This document shows positions 1-10,361 of a stretch of 64,000 nt of DNA, one piece after another. Source of the DNA: Begonia masoniana (taxonomy: Eukaryota; Streptophyta; Magnoliopsida; Cucurbitales; Begoniaceae). The stretch spans positions 29,578,246 to 29,642,245 of the forward strand of contig CM039510.1 of the NCBI GenBank assembly GCA_022432975.1, given 5' to 3'. The position numbers were made by a program, and so were the translations under genes. Every line of letters starts with the position of its first letter. Position 1 is the first letter of the stretch. The notes beneath the pieces were generated by a model, which had not been told where the DNA came from, did not search any database, and saw nothing but the letters and a program-made list of their open reading frames with translations.

Positions 1-1491
1 GAAAGCTCCGACGAAGCCTCTCGGCCACCGTCGACGACCCACTTCCTGAGTAAGCCTCCTCTCGGCCTTCGTCGCACTCTCCCTCCCTCTCTGATTCTCC
101 TCCTCTCCCTCTCTGTCTGACTCTCACTCACTCTCTCTTTTCCCTCGACAGAATGCACGAAGAAGAAGAGACGAGTAGGTTCGGGTTTTGTTTTAAAAAA
201 ACCTGAACCGGTCCAACAACCAAACCAGCCAGCGAACCGGTTCAATTAAGTTGACCCGAACCGGACCAGCAGTGAACCAACCCGAACCAACAGGGAACCG
301 ACCCGACCCGTACTGTTCACCCGACCCGAACGGGACCCGACTCGACCCGATTTTCGACCCGATTCTAACCGAACCGATCGAAAATTTATCCGGTAAGAAT
401 TTCTGCCCAAATTCTTTTAAAGTTGGATTAAAATTAAGTGGGATTTTAATATTATTATTCGAATTAGGCAGAAAAGATTTTGGAGCCGTCCGATTCGATC
501 CAAACCGATCCAATTTGACCAGATAACACAACGATATTACTATGGAATTTTTTGGAAATCCCGATAGACATTAAATTGCTCGGAATCCAAGTAAGTGAAA
601 TACAAGTTTTGGCTACGGCCCTACATCACAAGATATATATATATTATTTTTTTATTATTTTATTTTTATCACACGTTTTCAATGATTGCGCACGTTTGTT
701 AGAATATCGACATAGAATAATTTAAAAGATAAAATGGATATGTTATTTGCATGTGTATGAAAAAGTAAAAGGGAATTGACGGAAAATGCGATAGCAAAAG
801 CTTGAACGACAGTGAGATGGTGAGCTTGAGCATATGTTTTAACGTGATAGCAAAAGCCTGAACGACAGTGAGATGGTGAGCTTGATCGTTAAAATTAAAA
901 GTAAAAGATGACAATGCCTGAACGACAATGAGATGGCTAAGTCTTAAAAGAAGGTTGATTTTCAACCAGTATACAACTGTTAACAGGATTCGGTAAAAGT
1001 AAAAGTAAAAGTAAAAGTTTTGCAACTTACACGTATTTCCACTTACTGAGATTTTCTCACAGTTTTGTTTTAACTTGTGATGTAGATGAGTTTTTATCTG
1101 AGGATGAACTAGCTGCAATTGAGAACCCTCCAGTGGCAAGTGAGCATACGGAAGAAGAAGATATTGTTGAGTTTGAAGTAAATGATTTAAATTAAGTATG
1201 CTTTAGTTTTCAAACAATATTTAAAGCTTTATTTCAATTTGAGACTTTGAATAATTGTGTTAAATTTCTATCATTAAATAAAGTTTCATTAATAGTTTTA
1301 ATTATGCGATGGTTTCAAGATTTTGACAAATTAATTATCAAAGCTTCCGTGATATTTAAGTTTGCAATTAATATGTTTTAAATTTTAAAATTTTGATTTA
1401 ACGCTCGATTAAGAAAAATCAATTTGGAAAAAATTCTATGGTTTTCAAAATTAGGGTTTCAGATTGGGGATTTTTAAACTGGGGCGTTACA
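1..1491 (+). mobile_element. Element A 5' LTR (3' part only, cut by window edge)
   Basis: This stretch matches 5342-6868 almost base for base, so it is the downstream part of an LTR whose start lies outside the window. It ends GGGGCGTTACA and is followed by a tRNA-iMet primer binding site, which makes it the 5' LTR. The main difference from the 3' copy is a much shorter TA run near 633-645. A donor-like GTAAGT at 591 and an acceptor-like TGTAG ending at 1085 match the modules seen in the other LTRs. Open frames at 193-531 and 699-1139 run through LTR sequence and are not genes. Confidence 0.93.
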
Positions 1492-1494
1492 AAA

Positions 1495-1506
1495 TGGTAT
1501 CAGAGA
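1495..1506 (+). other. Primer binding site of element A
   Basis: TGGTATCAGAGA lies three bases after the LTR end. It is nearly complementary to the 3' end of plant initiator tRNA-Met, the usual primer of Ty3/gypsy chromoviruses. Confidence 0.9.
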
Positions 1507-2307
1507 AACAAGATTTATAAAATGATTCTGTAAACTACTCTGTATGCTCACGTGCACCTGGAAGATTGTCAATCAGCAAGTAAGTGATCAAAAGTTTATG
1601 ATTTGATATAAAAGTATGATGATTTTTGTAGTTGATTTTAAAGTAAGTAATTTTCCCTATTATTATTTTACAACTATTTTTATAAAATCTTAAATATGTT
1701 TTAGAACTTTAATATATATTTTGTTTAGAACTTCAAATATTTATTTAAAGCAATTTCAAATTATTTTAAATTATATTTTAGTACAAGTTTTTAAATTTTT
1801 GGAGTTATCTCTGTGATGTAGATCTGTCCCTAAATCTAAAATAGCAAGTACTCCCGATTAAAAGATTTGATTCCGATTAATAAATTTCCTTAAAACATAT
1901 ATAAACTCTAGAGCCTAAGATACCCATAAGAAGCAAGTAAATCATGATTGGATGTTTAAGTATAAAAACAACACCAACCTTGCTAGTATCCTATTTAGTT
2001 TATGAACTCCTCCAAGAAAACTTTAGAATATTGACATGCAATGATTAACCACAACTTGAAACATTCTCAATGATTCCCTAAAGATAAGAGATAGAGTAAT
2101 ATTTTAGAATCTTAGACGAGACAAATAAATGTTGAAGATAAGATTAAGGATGCTTAGATGATGATACTTACTCCTTAGAATTTGGTAACCTCAACTCCAT
2201 TAACAACCACTTATGAACCCTTTTTCGGAGTATACCATAATCTCAAATTTTAGATCGACCTAATCCTTTAACACAAATAGTTCATAGGGGAAAATTGAGT
2301 TATGTGG
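1507..2307 (+). other. Non-coding interior of element A, 5' part
   Basis: This AT-rich sequence lies where gag should begin. I see no gag motif, zinc knuckle or long open frame, so element A looks non-autonomous (LARD-like) or heavily decayed. Confidence 0.6.
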
Positions 2308-2412
2308 ACCCCGAAGGATTAATAGGGCGAACAGCTAATTTTCGGATACGAGATAACCATCCTAATCATTATAGACGCATTTGCCCAACTAATACGTCTG
2401 AAGGAATTCATG
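2308..2412 (+). pseudogene. rpoB: Plastid rpoB fragment inside element A
   Basis: Translation in the frame of 2295-2513 gives [13 protein letters not shown], then [10 protein letters not shown] and TSEGI. These align with the conserved plastid RNA polymerase beta segment around GRTASFRIRD and RICPIDTSEG. Similarity begins near 2311 and stops abruptly near 2412, where the frame runs into unrelated sequence. Only about 35 codons remain of a gene of more than 1000 codons, so this is a nuclear plastid DNA scrap (NUPT), possibly by way of mitochondrial DNA, and has no function. It sits between the PBS and PPT of a retrotransposon, so it either inserted there or was captured. Several substitutions against the plastid consensus suggest age. 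Confidence 0.82.
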
Positions 2413-2519
2413 TCTCCAGTAATAATTCACCCATAAGATTTATACTATATGAGAATTCACTAAAAATATTGTTTAAGAACTTAGAAGTTAGATTTGAGTT
2501 AATAAATTATTAAGATGGA

Positions 2520-4480
2520 TAAAGAAAAACAATAAGTAGTCGATGAATCAAAGGATGCTAGAACATACCATACGATTTAGTTCAGAAATTCAATGATTTC
2601 ATCTTAAATGTTTAATGAGTTATATAAGTTTTTAATGACTTGGAGAATTAGAAATAATATTAGATTTTATTTTAAAGATTATATGGGATCAAGATAATAT
2701 TAAGGAATTATGTTGAAGTAGGTATTTTTAAGTTGATCACTGTTCGAAGAGATGAGTGACATCATTAGTAAATGAGTGTAAGAAAAATGAATTTAATGAT
2801 GTGAGGATTTATGGTTATCATGGTATATATAATTAAAAAAAAATGATGAAATTATAGGTGACCAGTAAGCCGTGAATGTATTGAGTATCATATATTGGAA
2901 TATTTAGTCTAAGAAAAATTTGAGGTTATTTGGGATCCATGAAATTCTCTGTAGATTTTATAATGAAGTGGGAATCTTAAGTTGATCATTACTCAATAAA
3001 ATAGATATAATCTAGAAATAGCTAAGAAGGAGGAATTAAGTGATTTGAGAATTTATAATCATGAGATTAGAAAATGTTTGATGTTAAATCTGATTTGAGG
3101 ATATAATTGAGTAATTGGTAGGGGAAGTATTGAAGATCTTTTATTGGAATGTTTAATGTACGAAAAATTTGAGAAAGTATTAATGTTGGATTCTATTTGA
3201 CAAATTTTTAGGATATAATTAATTAGATTAAAGTTGAGGATTTAGGAAAAGAATTTTGCTTTTTAAGTATTCGGTGTTGCTCGATTGGGGAAATATGAAG
3301 GTTAGACTTTATTTAAAGAATTAGTATATCATTAGGAATATAGTCTATTAAAGAAAATTTAACTCGAAATGATTATTGTTATGGTGAGTTATAAAAATTA
3401 CATTAGGTGGAACAATTATTAAAACTTTTGAGGATATTGAATTAGAAAATTGAGGATTATAATAATTTTGGTTCGAGGAAAAATAGAATAGAGTGAAATT
3501 AGATAACTTTAAAAATTGAGGTTATAATTATGCAAATTAAGGTCAAGGAATCTATGAACGATCAAGTGTTAAAGTGTGTAGTTTAGAAGGATTTAGTTGA
3601 GGACATAAGAATTGGATTTGATAAATAATCGAGGTTTTAGTTGATCAAATTGAATCCAGTGAACGCAATTATGAGAATTATAATTGAGTATGTGGTTAGA
3701 GAGATCATTGTTTGGGGAATATAGAGATTAAATCTTAGTTGATAAATTACGAAATTTTAAAGATATAATTTAACAAGTAGAAATCAAAGTCATTAATAAA
3801 ATTTAAGGAAGTAGTTGATCGAAATGGTTTCGAGGATATATAGAGAGATCATTATATTTGTAGGCATGAAAGTTATATTGATTGTCATAAATAATTAAAT
3901 TTTAAGGATATAATTGATTGAGGTTAAATTGAGATTTCAAATGTGAAATTGTATTTAGAAATTTAATTGCTCGAGGAATTCTAAAGTTTAGACTCTCCTT
4001 AAGAAATTATTAAATTTGAGGATATTTTGATGATGTAGTTGATCAAAATGATATTGAGGTTTATAGGTGTGACATTTATATTTCTTATATTTAACTAAAA
4101 ACTTTTATTGTTCTAGGAAATATGTGAGTTTAGATTTTATTTGAGAATTATTCAATTTTGGGGATATAGTTGATTAAATGAAAGCCTTTAAGGATCTTAA
4201 GAATAAAAATCTATATTTGAGTATATAAATTAGAATAATTATTGTTTAGGGGAAAACATGAATATTAGATTTTATTAAATAAATTGGTCATTAGATCGAA
4301 ATTAAGATTGAAGAAAAATAAATATTTAAGATTGATAACCTTTGCATTTACATTAATACATTGAAAATAGAAGTTTAACAATATGAATGAATGAGGTTTA
4401 ATTTTGATGAAATGCAGTAACAAGAGACTTTGGATTAAAATGGTAAAAATATACATATGAAGAAACTAAGATATTTATAA
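2520..4480 (+). repeat. Degenerate ~250-bp repeats in element A interior
   Basis: This AT-rich block is made of diverged, roughly 250-bp units. For example, a GAAGT.GG...TTAAGTTGATCA motif occurs near 2712 and 2969. The phrase TTGGAATATTTAGTCTAAG near 2895 returns as TTGGAATGTTTAATGTACG near 3144. Related words such as GAGGATATAATTGA and GGGGAATAT recur to about 4480. No coding motif is visible. It may be an expanded non-coding spacer of a defective element. Confidence 0.6.
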
Positions 4481-4610
4481 TTCAGAGTAGCGCACTGAAA
4501 GCATAGTAAGCCCTAACCTTCAAACTCGAGGATGATACAAGAATTAGTGTTATTGGATATGTAAGAATAAATAAGAAGAAATAGAATTAAGGAATAAGAA
4601 GGTTTCGCTA

Positions 4611-4739
4611 GTCAGAGTTCTATGGAGAAATGAACATATTGAGGAAACAACTTGGGAAAGAGAAGAGGACATGAAAAAGATCTACCAGGAGTTATTCCTG
4701 TAATTGTTTAAATTTCGAGGACGAAATTTCTTTTAAGGA
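4611..4739 (+). pseudogene. Chromodomain remnant at the 3' end of element A
   Basis: The frame starting at 4611 reads VLWRNEHIEETTWEREEDM and continues KIYQELF to a stop at 4701-4703. This is the core of the C-terminal chromodomain-like tail of Tekay/Del-type integrases (usual pattern: WRN, then EEATWE, then YP-LF). The following bases still encode the typical F-EDE--FKE tail that overlaps the PPT. No RT, RH or INT core is recognisable upstream, so this is the last coding trace of a former pol gene and gives the element's lineage and plus orientation. Confidence 0.85.
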
Positions 4740-4747
4740 GTGTAGAT
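4728..4747 (+). other. Polypurine tract of element A
   Basis: TTTTAAGGAGTGTAGAT directly precedes the 3' LTR. It matches the TTAAGGAGGGTAGAAT tract used by this chromovirus group, as seen at 52518 and 57541 and, reversed, at 29956. Confidence 0.85.
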
Positions 4748-5186
4748 TGTAACACATCAATAATTTCCCCAAATCAAACTTAATTAGGGTCCCCAATTTA
4801 TTATTATCAAACCCCAATTAGCAACCAATTAGGGCAATTCTCCACAATTATAGCTTAATCCACAAATCAGATCAAAAAATCAAAAAATTAAACCTAATCG
4901 ATGAAATCAATCCTTGATGAACCCAATCGGAAATTGGTCCAGAAACACTAATCAAAAGAAGACACTTTTCTGGAAACCGATTAGAGATTGGATTTTTCCA
5001 GCTCTGTTACGAGCTAATCTCGGAATTCGGTGAAACAAATCTAGCATGAACCTAGACTTCAAAATGGGAAACATTTTGAAACACTCAAAACGCTCCCTCA
5101 CTAGAAATCCGGCGCCGATCATGAAGCGGCTGGAAAATCCGAATTAAGTCGTATTTTTCGGAGGTGCGGGGAGGTGAGCCCCCTCC

Positions 5187-5194
5187 TATAAATA
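5187..5194 (+). promoter_or_regulatory. TATA box of element A LTR
   Basis: CTATAAATAGA precedes a CT-rich stretch typical of a plant retrotransposon transcription start. Confidence 0.7.
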
Positions 5195-5967
5195 GAACCT
5201 TCGGTGGAGGAGGAAACTCACACCGAAGCTCTCATCTCCCTCTCAGTTCTTTAGAAAGGAAGAAGGACTTACCTCGGTCTTCAAAACAGCGAGCTCCGAC
5301 CACCACCGAGCCTCCGAAGAGAAGGAACTCCTCGGTTGAAAGCTCCGACGAAGCCTCTCGGCCACCGTCGACGACCCACTTCCTGAGTAAGCCTCCTCTC
5401 GGCCTTCGTCGCACTCTCCCTCCCTCTTTGATTCTCCTCCTCTCCCTCTCTGTCTGACTCTCACTCACTCTCTCTTTTCCCTCGACAGAATGCACGAAGA
5501 AGAAGAGACGAATAGGTTCGGGTTTTGTTTTAAAAAAACCTGAACTGGTCCAAAGAACAAACCAGCCAGCGAACCGGTTCAATTAAGTTGACTCGAATCG
5601 GACCAGCAGTGAACCAACCCGAACCAACAGTGAACCGACCCGACCCGTACTGTTCACCCGACCCAAACGGGACCCGACTCGACCCGATTTTTGACCCGAT
5701 TCTAACCGAACCGATCGAAAATTTATCCGGTAAGAATTTCTGCCCAAATTCTTTTAAAGTTGGATTAAAATTAAGTGGGATTTTAATATTATTATTCGAA
5801 TTAGATAGAAAAGATTTTGGAGCCGTTCGATTCGATCCAAACCGATCCAATTTGACCAGATAACACAACGATATTACTATGGAATTTTTTGGAAATCCCG
5901 ATAGACATTAAATTGCTCGGAATCCAAGTAAGTGAAATACAAGTTTTGGCTACGGCGCTACATCACA

Positions 5968-5968
<1 letters not shown>

Positions 5969-6021
<53 letters not shown>
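5969..6021. repeat. (TA)n microsatellite
   Basis: About 25 TA units lie inside the 3' LTR. The same place in the 5' LTR (633-645) has only about six, so the run changed length after insertion. Confidence 0.95.
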
Positions 6022-6025
<4 letters not shown>

Positions 6026-6169
6026 TTATTATTGTTTTATTTTTATCACACGTTTTCAATGATTGCGCACGTTTGTTAGAATATCGACATAGAATAATTT
6101 AAAAGATAAAATGGATAGGTTATTTGCATGTGTATGAAAAAGTTAAAGGGAATTGACGGAAAATGCGAT

Positions 6170-6320
6170 AGGAAAAGCCTGAACGACAGTGAGATGGTGA
6201 GCTTGAGCATATGTTTTAACGTGATAGCAAAAGCCTGAACGACAGTGAGATGGTGAGCTTGATCGTTAAAATTAAAAGTAAAAGATGACGATGCCTGAAC
6301 GACAATGAGATGGCTAAGTC
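6170..6320 (+). repeat. Three ~60-bp repeats in element A LTR
   Basis: GCCTGAACGACAGTGAGATG occurs three times (near 6177, 6234 and 6293, the last slightly diverged). They lie inside the putative LTR intron. The 5' LTR has the same repeats near 800-930. Confidence 0.85.
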
Positions 6321-6949
6321 TTAAAAGAAGGTTGATTTTCAACCAGTATGCAACTGTTAACAGGATTCGGTAAAAGTAAAAGTAAAAGTAAAAGTTTTGC
6401 AACTTACACGTATTTCCACTTACTGAGATTTTCTCACAGTTTTGTTTTAACTTGTGATGTAGATGAGTTTTTATCTGAGGATGAACTAGCTGCAATTGAG
6501 AACCCTCCAGTGGCAAGTGAGCATACGGAAGAAGAAGATATTGTTGAGTTTGAAGTAAATGATTTAAATTAAGTATGCTTTAGTTTTCAAACAATATTTA
6601 AAGCTTTATTTCAATTTGAGACTTTGAATAATTGTGTTAAATTTCTATCATTAAATAAAGTTTCATTAATAGTTTTAATTATGCGATGGTTTCAAGATTT
6701 TGACAAATTAATTATCAAAGCTTCCGTGATATTTAAGTTTGCAATTAATATGTTTTAAATTTTAAAATTTTGATTTAACGCTCGATTAAGAAAAATCAAT
6801 TTGGGGAAAATTCTAAGGTTTTCAAAATTAGGGTTTCAGATTGAGGATTTTTAAACTGGGGCGTTACATCTACCGATTACTAAACGACAAAACATAATTA
6901 CTCACATCATCCGATCACAAAATGACAAGACTTAATACTCACTTCTTCC

Positions 6950-7420
6950 GATAGCAAAAACATCTACATCTACCGGTTGACATGTGAATCACACGTGGCA
7001 TAATAATCATCATCCGATAGAAGACCTCTACCGGTGAATAAGAAATTCCTAGCATCTGCCGATCGTAATAATCAGCATCTACCGATTGACATGTGTATCG
7101 CACGTGACATGTAAGCATCATCCGATAGAAGACCTCTACCGGTGAATGAGAAATTTCTAGCATCTGCCGATAGTAATAATCAGCATCTACCGATTGACAT
7201 GTGCATCGCATGTGACATATAAGCATTATCCGATAGAAGACCTCTACCGGTGAATGAGAAATTCGTAGCATCTGCCGATAGTAATAATCAGCATCTACCG
7301 ATTGACATGTGCATCGTACATGACATATAAGCATCATCCGATAGAAGACTTCTACCGGTGAATAAGAAATTCCTAGCATCTGCCGATAGTAATAGTCAAC
7401 ATCTACTGACGACAACATCT
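6950..7420 (-). repeat. 108-bp tandem array, about 4 units
   Basis: CATCTGCCGAT recurs at 7053, 7161, 7269 and 7377, exactly 108 bp apart. Each unit also contains CATCATCCGATAGAAGAC and TCTACCGGTGAAT. The open frame at 6939-7418 simply reads through the repeat. Confidence 0.95.
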
Positions 7421-7889
7421 ACGAAACGAGACATCCTGACTTTCACAGACTTCAACTTGACTAAAATAAGATTGCACAGGTATAAATCATAGACTCATCC
7501 AGAATACGTGTAGCGGAAGACTTAAATAAAACATAAATCATTCTATCTCCTCATGATCATTCTTAAACTTAGAAATCCAGTCAGACAAATCCCAAAATCC
7601 ATCGTGTTAAGAAAATCCCTTCCTACTTAATTTTAGTATGTATAATTCTTACTAACATCATAAGAGCAGTAACCAGGGGTCATAATCGCCTTTCCAGTCA
7701 CAAATCTTTCACTCTGAGCACCATCCAGCAACTAGTCTTAGACATCCTCATTGAATTTGGAATCCTCACCTGATAGTTTTTCACCTACATCATAAGGTTT
7801 AAACTATAAGCCTAATGCTTAGTAAGGAGTGCAATACTAACATGTATGAATGAATGAACAGTTGAAAAGAACACATTTTCATAATCATT

Positions 7890-8012
7890 CCTCGTTACAT
7901 TCTTGTTCATGTTCTTGTTCATCGTTTACATCACGTTCTTGTTCATCGTTTACATCACGTTTTTGTTCATCATTTATATCACGTTCTTGTTCATCATTTA
8001 CATCATGTGGAT
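7890..8012 (-). repeat. ~24-bp GTTCATC-type minisatellite
   Basis: TTCTTGTTCATCGTTTACATCACG repeats with small changes about five times. It lies in the intron-like part of the LTR. A related but different GTTCATC run occupies the same place in the LTR at 40070-40180. Confidence 0.85.
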
Positions 8013-9126
8013 TAATGGAATATTTGTGCCGAAAAGGGGGTTGACAGTGAAAGTGTACATAGTCCCTTGCGGGCCGTATTCATGGTCCTCCGTTTGGACA
8101 GTGACATACGCCAAACCGCCCCCAACCCTCTCTTAATCCTTGTTACATAAGTTTCATGTTCATATCTTGATCGTGAAGGAAAATATGCACTTAAAACATT
8201 TTCATATGCTTGAAAAGGAAAACAATCGTGAAACATGAGTATGAGTACTCTCATTTCATCAGACTAAAATGACAGCTCATTCATTCATCAAAAGATCATA
8301 CTATCAACTCGAGTATCATAACCAAATAGACAATAGCACAGATAATCTTTAAACATTATAGACATCATCTACCTAGTACCCTTGTGATGTAGGGCCTTAA
8401 TGGCCGGGAATCTTACTCACTCACTTAGCTGGTTTCCCATAGCAACTTGAGCACTTCACCTCGGATTTGTCTTCTCCTAAAACATTTCACATTACAGAGT
8501 TAAAACAAAATCCTAAAAGTTCTAACCAAAAGTCATCCTAGAATCTAACGTACATGTATTTCTAAGTTCTTTAGTCAAGCACCTTATGTGCGTAGATCAA
8601 GTTTCCAGAACCTAAAATGCCCAGATTCAACCTAGCAACTAAACACAGTCGGTTATCTTAATGTCCAGAATCGAATCGGAAATGCCATTACTAAACGCAG
8701 ACTAAAAATGTTACTACAATAACTCTGCCATTGAAGAATCCGAAACTTCAAGTTCTAGCTGAAAACATAGCTCTAAGTAACTAACCAGCAGCTACATTGT
8801 CTAAGCCTTACCTGGAGCGTGGATTGTCGGGGTGGAGACTGAGGAATCGATCGTCGACGAAGGAGTCGTTGGCAAAGAGAATGAGAGCTCTGGAGGTTGA
8901 GAAATCGCAGAAGGAAAGTGTCGGCTACAGTGTGGTTTTAGTGAGGTTTAAGGATTTCCATTTTCTATTTATATTGATTGAAATCCATCTTATTTACAAT
9001 TCTGCCATCACATAAATAAAATCAATTAAGGTTTGGCATTTAAATTCAAAATTGTAAAGGTTAATGGTGGAGGTGACAGTTAAAGCTGTTAAGAAAATAC
9101 CTGGCCGGACATTGTCGGGTGTTACA

Positions 9127-9506
9127 CAGAGTCACCTTCTTCATATGGCACTCCATTGTTGCTTTGTATCTCCGTAACCAATCTATTCCGAAGATCACAT
9201 AACACTGACTCATTGGCAAGACAACTAAGTTTGCAGAAAACTTATAGTCGTCAATCACCATGCAAACTGACCGACATATAGAAGACACTCCATCTTGAGC
9301 TCCCAATGGAGTGCTAAGCACTAACGGAAACTCCATCTCCTCCACGATCAAACCCAACACTGACCCAAACATTGAGGAAATAAAAGAGTGTGTCGATCTA
9401 GTATCAAACAACACTCGAGCAAAGTAGTGAGATAAAAGGAACATACCGTCAACGATCTCCTGGTTGTGTTTTTCATAGCACCCCTCCTCTACAGCAACGG
9501 CATAGG
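9127..9506 (-). pseudogene. Ty3/gypsy aspartic protease fragment (minus)
   Basis: Read leftward from the Cassandra insertion, the frame contains FDTRSTHSFIS, a changed form of the D-T/S-G-ATHSF active-site motif, and later FGIDWLRRYKA, the conserved GMDWL box. The catalytic triplet reads D-T-R, so the glycine needed by aspartic proteases is lost and the enzyme would be dead. The frame is broken at 9126 by an LTR, so RT and later domains are not joined to it here. It continues, across the Cassandra element, into the zinc-knuckle fragment at 10362-10770. Confidence 0.8.
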
Positions 9507-9874
9507 TGTAACAACCCCTCATCCCAGCAAGATATTGTCCGCTCTAGGGATTGGGCCGCAGCCCAATATCGTCCCCTCACGGCTTTGTTTGGCGAGAGCA
9601 CTTCCCAGAAGGTCACCCAACCTGGAATTACTCTCGCCGAAGCCCACTTAACTTCGGAGTTCTTATGGGATCCGTTGTCAATTGAGCTCCAAAACGCGTC
9701 TTGCTATGTTGGGAGGGATCTCTTACATATGTTTCATTTCCATGTACTTCCCCAAGCGATGTGGGTTCGTAACGGCCCCTCCTTCAACGATAGAACCCTC
9801 CGACCCAGGTCAGCCCCAGGATCCGCGGAGAATGGGTGGTCCTCACAGTGGTCGTTGAAAGAGGAGTCGTCACA
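9507..9874 (-). repeat. Cassandra 3' LTR
   Basis: Left LTR of the minus-oriented TRIM. In its own orientation it begins TGTGACGACTCC and ends with GTTGTTACA; the other LTR ends with CGTTACA. Confidence 0.9.
9601..9674 (-). ncRNA. 5S-rRNA-like domain in Cassandra 3' LTR
   Basis: The reverse complement has GGATCCCATAAGAACTCCGA, AAGTTAAGTGGGCTTCGGC, GAGAG and GGTTGGGTGACCTTC. These correspond in order to plant 5S rRNA and include its internal pol III control regions (A box, intermediate element, C box). It is a diverged 5S-derived segment, not a host 5S gene. Confidence 0.85.
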
Positions 9875-9930
9875 ATCACCCCCCCTTGGGGGCCCAACGT
9901 CCTCGTTGGCCACATTTCCAGTTGGGTACA

Positions 9931-9945
9931 GGCTCTGATACCATT
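9931..9945 (-). other. Cassandra primer binding site
   Basis: The minus strand reads TGGTATCAGAGCC next to the 5' LTR, a full match to the initiator tRNA-Met 3' end. Confidence 0.92.
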
Positions 9946-10356
9946 TGTAACGACCCCTCATCCCAGCAAGATATTGTCCGCTCTAGGGATTGGGCCGCAG
10001 CCCAATATCGTCCCCTCACGGCTTTGTTTGGTGAGAGCACTTCCCGGAAGGTCACCCAACCTGGAATTACTCTCGCCGAAGCCCGCTTAACTTCGGAGTT
10101 CTTATGGGATCCGTGGCCAATCGTGCTCCAAAACGCGTCTTGCTATGTTGGGAGGGATCTCTTACATATGTTTCATTTCCATGTACTTCCCCAAGCGATG
10201 TGGGTTCGTAACGGCCCCTCCTTCAACGATAGAACCCTCCGGCCCAGGTCAGCCCCAGGATCCGCGGAGCTTTACCCACCTCCGGCCCAGGTCAGCCCTA
10301 GGATCCGGGGAGAATGGGTGGTCCTCACAGTGGTCGTTGAAAGAGGAGTCGTCACA
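9946..10356 (-). repeat. Cassandra 5' LTR with 43-bp duplication
   Basis: Right LTR of the TRIM. It carries an extra copy of a CCGGCCCAGGTCAGCCC block (10270-10312) that the other LTR lacks. Confidence 0.9.
10040..10113 (-). ncRNA. 5S-rRNA-like domain in Cassandra 5' LTR
   Basis: Same arrangement as in the other LTR. Here the A-box region reads AGTTAAGCGGGC, one base from the plant 5S consensus, and GCGAGAG and GGTTGGGTGACC are kept, so pol III signals may be partly intact. Confidence 0.85.
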
Positions 10357-10361
10357 ATAGG

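Larger units (their letters stand above)
4748..6868 (+). mobile_element. Element A 3' LTR (2121 bp)
   Basis: It begins TGTAACACATC and ends GGGGCGTTACA. The 5-bp target copy after it should be TCTAC (6869-6873); its partner lies outside the window. A TATA box (5187) and a CT-rich leader (5230-5490) mark U3 and the start of R. A donor-like GTAAGT at 5928 and an acceptor-like TGTAG at 6458-6462 enclose a 535-nt stretch that includes three repeats of a CCTGAACGACAGTGAGATGG word. The 5' copy matches closely apart from TA-run length and scattered substitutions. Open frames on either strand inside it are not conserved coding. Confidence 0.93.
6869..9126 (-). mobile_element. Minus-strand LTR truncated by element A
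   Basis: On the minus strand it begins TGTAACACCCGAC (right end, 9126). It is the same family as the solo LTR at 38809-43807: both share the CCTTGCGGG...CATGGTC block (8065-8090 and 40239-40261) and the GATGTAGGGCC box. Its far end is missing because element A inserted into it. In minus orientation it holds a TATA-like ATATAAATAG near 8965-8975, a mutated donor (CTAAGT near 8422), an acceptor-like box at 7785, and a 108-bp array near its end. To the right it interrupts an old protease frame. Confidence 0.85.
9507..10356 (-). mobile_element. Complete Cassandra TRIM (850 bp)
   Basis: Two LTRs (9507-9874, 368 bp; 9946-10356, 411 bp) flank a 71-bp interior with no coding capacity. The 5-bp TSD ATAGG stands at 9502-9506 and 10357-10361. 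The interior holds a perfect initiator tRNA-Met PBS (minus strand, 9931-9944) and a G-rich PPT (minus strand, near 9876-9894). Each LTR carries a 5S-rRNA-like block, the hallmark of the Cassandra family (established knowledge). The LTRs differ at about ten positions and by a 43-bp local duplication in the right one, so the insertion is not recent. With no proteins of its own, it must use another element's machinery. Confidence 0.93.

Noticed and set aside
5164..5582. Overlapping open frames on both strands in the element A LTR
   Set aside because: They lie in a CT-rich leader, are present in both LTR copies, and have no domain. This is compositional bias, not coding.
6939..7418. 159-residue minus-strand repeat protein
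   Set aside because: Produced by the 108-bp array, also divisible by three, inside a truncated LTR.
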